Source of the DNA: Cyanidiococcus yangmingshanensis
Lineage: Eukaryota; Rhodophyta; Bangiophyceae; Cyanidiales; Cyanidiaceae
Direction of reading: 5' to 3'
Length of the DNA: 64,000 bases
NCBI GenBank assembly: GCA_013995675.1
Contig: VWRR01000012.1
Location: 434,001-498,000, forward strand
The notes below the pieces were generated by a model. That model searched no databases, was not told the DNA's origin, and worked only from the letters and a program-made list of their open reading frames with translations. Made by a program: the position numbers and the translations under genes. Below, piece by piece: positions 61,559 to 64,000 of the stretch; position 1 is the first letter of the stretch; every line of letters starts with the position of its first letter.

Positions 61559-62485
61559 TCATGGCAACTGACGAGTCTCGAAGATTTTTTCGACCGCAGG
61601 CCAATTGACCACACGCCACCAGGCATCGACATAGGCACCTCGGTCTGGTCCATAGCGCAGATAGTACGCGTGTTCCCAGACGTCCAGCCCCAGTAACGGC
61701 ATGTTACCCTGCATGAGCGGTGAGTCCTGATTCGCAAAGGTCCCGATCTTCAGCTCGCGTCGCGGCGACTTGCCGACCTCGTAGAGCCACACCCAGCCGG
61801 AGCCAAATAGCGTCTTGGCCGCTTGCGCAAACTCCTTTTGGAAGGCCGCCAATGATCCGAACTGGCGGTTGATGGCATCCCCCAGAGCGCCCCCGGGAGT
61901 GTTCTTCTGGGCATCCGCAACTGGTGTGCGCATGATTTCAAAGAAAACGCGATGATTAATCGCTCCGCCGCCTTGGTTCCGCACCGTCTCCCGCACCGTT
62001 CGATCTGGAATCGTCGAGAGTCGCGTTAAAATCGAAGGAAACGTCTTGCGCTGTTCCTCCGTGAGTGCGGCATTCACCTTGGTTACATATCCCACAAAGT
62101 GCTTATCGTGGTGCAGCCGCATCGTCTTGGCGTCAATTACAGGCTCTAGGGCGTTGTACGGGTACGGAAGCGGAGGAACCGGAACCTCGATGCCCAGACT
62201 CGTCCCTGAACCCGTTGCCGTTCCACCAGTCGCAGTTGCCGCGTTAACCTGTGACGACATACCGACGGCCACCGGTAACAGCACCAGCGTGCGCAGCACC
62301 GCCCGCCGAGACACCTCTGTCTGCAGGGATAAGGATGAAACGCCGCCCTTGCAATGTCGCTTCGATGAATCGGGCGGACGCGCAACCAACCAGCATGCAA
62401 CACTGGCACTCGAGCGGCGTTGCACTCCAGAGAGACCGCCGCTCACGAACGCAACACCACGAGGAACATCAAACACAAGCGTCAT
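61559..62485 (-). CDS. SOD: Superoxide dismutase, Mn-type, with twin-arginine lumenal signal
   Basis: 308 residues from ATG 62485. The enzyme part (from about residue 105) has the metal ligands: His in KTMRLHHDKHFVGYV, His in GGGAINHRVFFEIM, and Asp and His in LLGLDVWEHAYYLRYG. FANQDSPL places the outer-sphere Gln in the C-terminal domain, and GGGAINH has Gly at the other position; together these are the manganese-type signature, as Fe-SOD has Gln in the N-terminal domain and Ala/Gly at the later one. Before it a transit-like stretch is followed by SRRAVLRTLVLLPVAVG and an AxA-like site (QVNAA), a Tat-type thylakoid signal. Proposed site: thylakoid lumen or lumen-side membrane. The frame is intact. 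Confidence 0.9.
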   Translation of the reverse strand: MTLVFDVPRGVAFVSGGLSGVQRRSSASVACWLVARPPDSSKRHCKGGVSSLSLQTEVSRRAVLRTLVLLPVAVGMSSQVNAATATGGTATGSGTSLGIEVPVPPLPYPYNALEPVIDAKTMRLHHDKHFVGYVTKVNAALTEEQRKTFPSILTRLSTIPDRTVRETVRNQGGGAINHRVFFEIMRTPVADAQKNTPGGALGDAINRQFGSLAAFQKEFAQAAKTLFGSGWVWLYEVGKSPRRELKIGTFANQDSPLMQGNMPLLGLDVWEHAYYLRYGPDRGAYVDAWWRVVNWPAVEKIFETRQLP

Positions 62486-63211
62486 TCAGCCTAGCTCAGC
62501 GCAAGATACTCAGTGTCGCTCGTGTAAAGTTCGCCGGCCAGTCAGCCAAAACACGCTTACACGCTCTGGTACAGCGAGGACAGACCACGTCTCCGTTCAA
62601 GACGTATTCGCCAACACGAATAATTCGTTCTATTCAGAGGACGGTACGCGTGATCGCCCGCGCCCGTCCGAATGCCCTGCTCGATCTCGACGAGGCGAAC
62701 GAGATCCCGCTGTGTGGCGACGCGGCACCTGTTCGGCACAACGTTTGGTCGGCGAGTTTTCTTCCCCGACGCAGGCGACGAACGCACCGCATCGCTGGGC
62801 CAATGCATGTCGTCGTCTGCGCCCCACGAGACGCAACGCGCAGGCGAGCATCCCGCCCCCGCGGGCGCATGACACCCAGCCGCTGAGACGCCATCCGCTC
62901 GTCCATCATTGACGGATCGCAGCGTCCCCGTCCAGCGAGCACTCGATCGGGCGACAGATGCGTGCATCGGTGCGGCGAGACGCGCAGCCCGGCGCCTGCT
63001 GTCCTGTGTCCGATCGATGCTGGACGGGACCGTGTTGGCATCTCTCGTCGTCGTGGCGGCGGCGGCGGCGATGCCAGCGGGGTGGCCAGCGTCATCTCGT
63101 CGGGCTAGGATTGTCTCGCGCGACCGCAACACCCAAAGTGTCGGATTTTATCGCTCTCTCAGCGTCGGTATCGTGAAGCGTTTCGAGCGCTGCTGGATAC
63201 CTGATTTTACA
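62486..63211. other. Divergent intergenic, about 725 bp
   Basis: Between the SOD and the plastid hypothetical. GC-rich, with CGG/GGC microrepeats near 63050-63075. Long frames here are GC-driven shadows. Confidence 0.45.
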
Positions 63212-63715
63212 ATGTTGTGCTTCCAGTCGAGTTTTTTCCCAGGGGCGACCTTGAAAACAGGTTTATCAATCTGTACGGCGCCCCGTTCATTGCGTCTCGG
63301 GACGCGAAGCCGAGTGTTGGCGGCACGCGCGCTGCGCATGTCTGTGGACGAGCAGGATCGTTTGACGGTTCGCAAGCAAGCGCAGATTTGTTTGGAGGAC
63401 GGTTGTTCGTTGGAGGACCTTGACGCACTGTTGGATCGGACGCGGTTGATACGTGACGAGCTCATGAAGGACGTCAAAGAGCTGAACGACATCATCACCA
63501 AACTACAGGCGTTAAGCGAAGCGTCGAAGAAGCTTCCGGGCGGTGAAGTCGCGGATACGGTGACCATTCCGGTAACCGGAAAGGAAGCACGTCTGGAGGA
63601 CGTTGTGCGGGCAGTGCTTCGTATCTTTAGTCGTGCCGAGGACCACTACCCAAGGATCGGTTTACAGCCCTGGTCTATGGATAAGCCGAAGAAGAACAAG
63701 AAAAAGCGGTTTTGA
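63212..63715 (+). CDS. Plastid-targeted conserved-looking hypothetical with coiled coil
   Basis: 167 residues from ATG 63212 (the frame is open upstream to 62909 but ATG-poor). The N-terminus MLCFQSSFFPGATLKTG has Phe at position 4 and reads as a rhodophyte plastid transit peptide, ending near ALRMSVDEQ. The mature part is helical: RKQAQICLEDGCSLEDLDAL, LIRDELMKDVKELNDIITKL (coiled coil), then VTIPVTGKEARLEDVVRAVL, and a lysine-rich end DKPKKNKKKRF. I do not recognise the family. Its small size, coiled coil and basic tail suggest a structural or nucleic-acid-associated stromal protein; this is inference. Confidence 0.6.
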   Translation: MLCFQSSFFPGATLKTGLSICTAPRSLRLGTRSRVLAARALRMSVDEQDRLTVRKQAQICLEDGCSLEDLDALLDRTRLIRDELMKDVKELNDIITKLQALSEASKKLPGGEVADTVTIPVTGKEARLEDVVRAVLRIFSRAEDHYPRIGLQPWSMDKPKKNKKKRF

Positions 63716-64000
63716 AGGAATCATACCTGAATTCGACGCGTCTTTGAAGGGAAATGGGGGCTTGCCCCGGAGGTAAGCGACTCACAGACAGACGCTCGTT
63801 GGGTTTTTGGCGGACGTTGACATAGCCTCGTGAGGGAGCGTGCGATGGCCTGCGTGCAGACGTCGCGGGCTCGAAACGGCTCACGCCTCTAAGGGACATA
63901 CGCTCCGGTGTTGATGAGTTGTCAGCGCTTGGATACCGAACAAAGCGGTCTCAAACTTGGTTTGCCGGAGCGTGTGCGTGCACCTCGTGCGACCACTTCG
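63716..64000. other. Right-edge noncoding stretch
   Basis: No gene seen in the last 285 bases. Confidence 0.5.

Noticed and set aside
62046-62912. Plus-strand frame of 288 codons
   Set aside because: Antisense to the SOD leader and enzyme; Arg/Thr/Pro-rich with no family features.
1-64000. CRISPR arrays, rRNA genes, virus-like elements and transposons
   Set aside because: No regularly spaced repeats, no rRNA-like sequence, and no reverse transcriptase, integrase, capsid or transposase motifs in any frame.

Overview
The window looks like nuclear DNA of a unicellular red alga of the Cyanidiophyceae (Cyanidioschyzon/Cyanidiococcus type). Genes are compact and essentially intronless on a moderately GC-rich background. 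Many proteins have N-terminal extensions with a phenylalanine close to the start, as in rhodophyte plastid transit peptides. Plastid functions are frequent (Alb3, zeta-carotene desaturase, YggT, a BASS carrier), next to ordinary eukaryotic housekeeping genes (eIF2B-delta, cullin, eS30, peptide N-glycanase, RTRAF). The species call is inference.

Layout. 1-923: 3' part of an unrecognised minus-strand gene. 2.4-7.5 kb: two E2F-type winged-helix genes in tandem, the second a canonical E2F. 7.9-18.7 kb: ABCB6/HMT-type ABC half-transporter, plastid Alb3, zeta-carotene desaturase, RTRAF homologue, GAR transformylase and a YggT protein. 19-30.6 kb: BASS carrier with a C-terminal segment resembling a phycobilisome CpcD linker domain, a small membrane protein, an unknown polytopic membrane protein, an EamA/DMT transporter, a helical-repeat protein, a small R3H protein and peptide N-glycanase. 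31.9-49 kb: eIF2B-delta, a cullin, mitochondrial ClpX, an orphan ATP-grasp-like protein, the retinoblastoma-related protein (RBR) and a thioredoxin-like protein. 50-64 kb: DUF676 lipase/esterase, GAPN, UBL3/MUB-like ubiquitin-fold protein, deoxyribonucleotidase, eS30, N-formylglutamate amidohydrolase, Mn-type SOD with a lumenal-type signal, and a plastid hypothetical.

Functional links. RBR and two E2F-family genes lie within 46 kb, and the canonical E2F ends in a segment like the classical RB-binding peptide, so the core G1/S switch is represented. The other genes do not form an obvious pathway cluster.

Most unusual observation. At least eleven otherwise well-conserved host genes are split by exactly one surplus nucleotide: E2F, ABC transporter, ZDS, YggT, BASS, polytopic membrane protein, R3H protein, eIF2B-delta, cullin, UBL3 and deoxyribonucleotidase. 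They lie on both strands. In every case the downstream part is in the +1 frame, never -1, and where homology pins the join no residues are missing. About seventeen neighbouring genes are intact. Either the assembly carries insertion-only errors, or the organism uses +1 frameshifting or mRNA correction widely. The sequence alone cannot decide, but the one-directional pattern is the main thing to follow up. I saw no rRNA, tRNA, CRISPR array, virus-like element or transposon that I could support.
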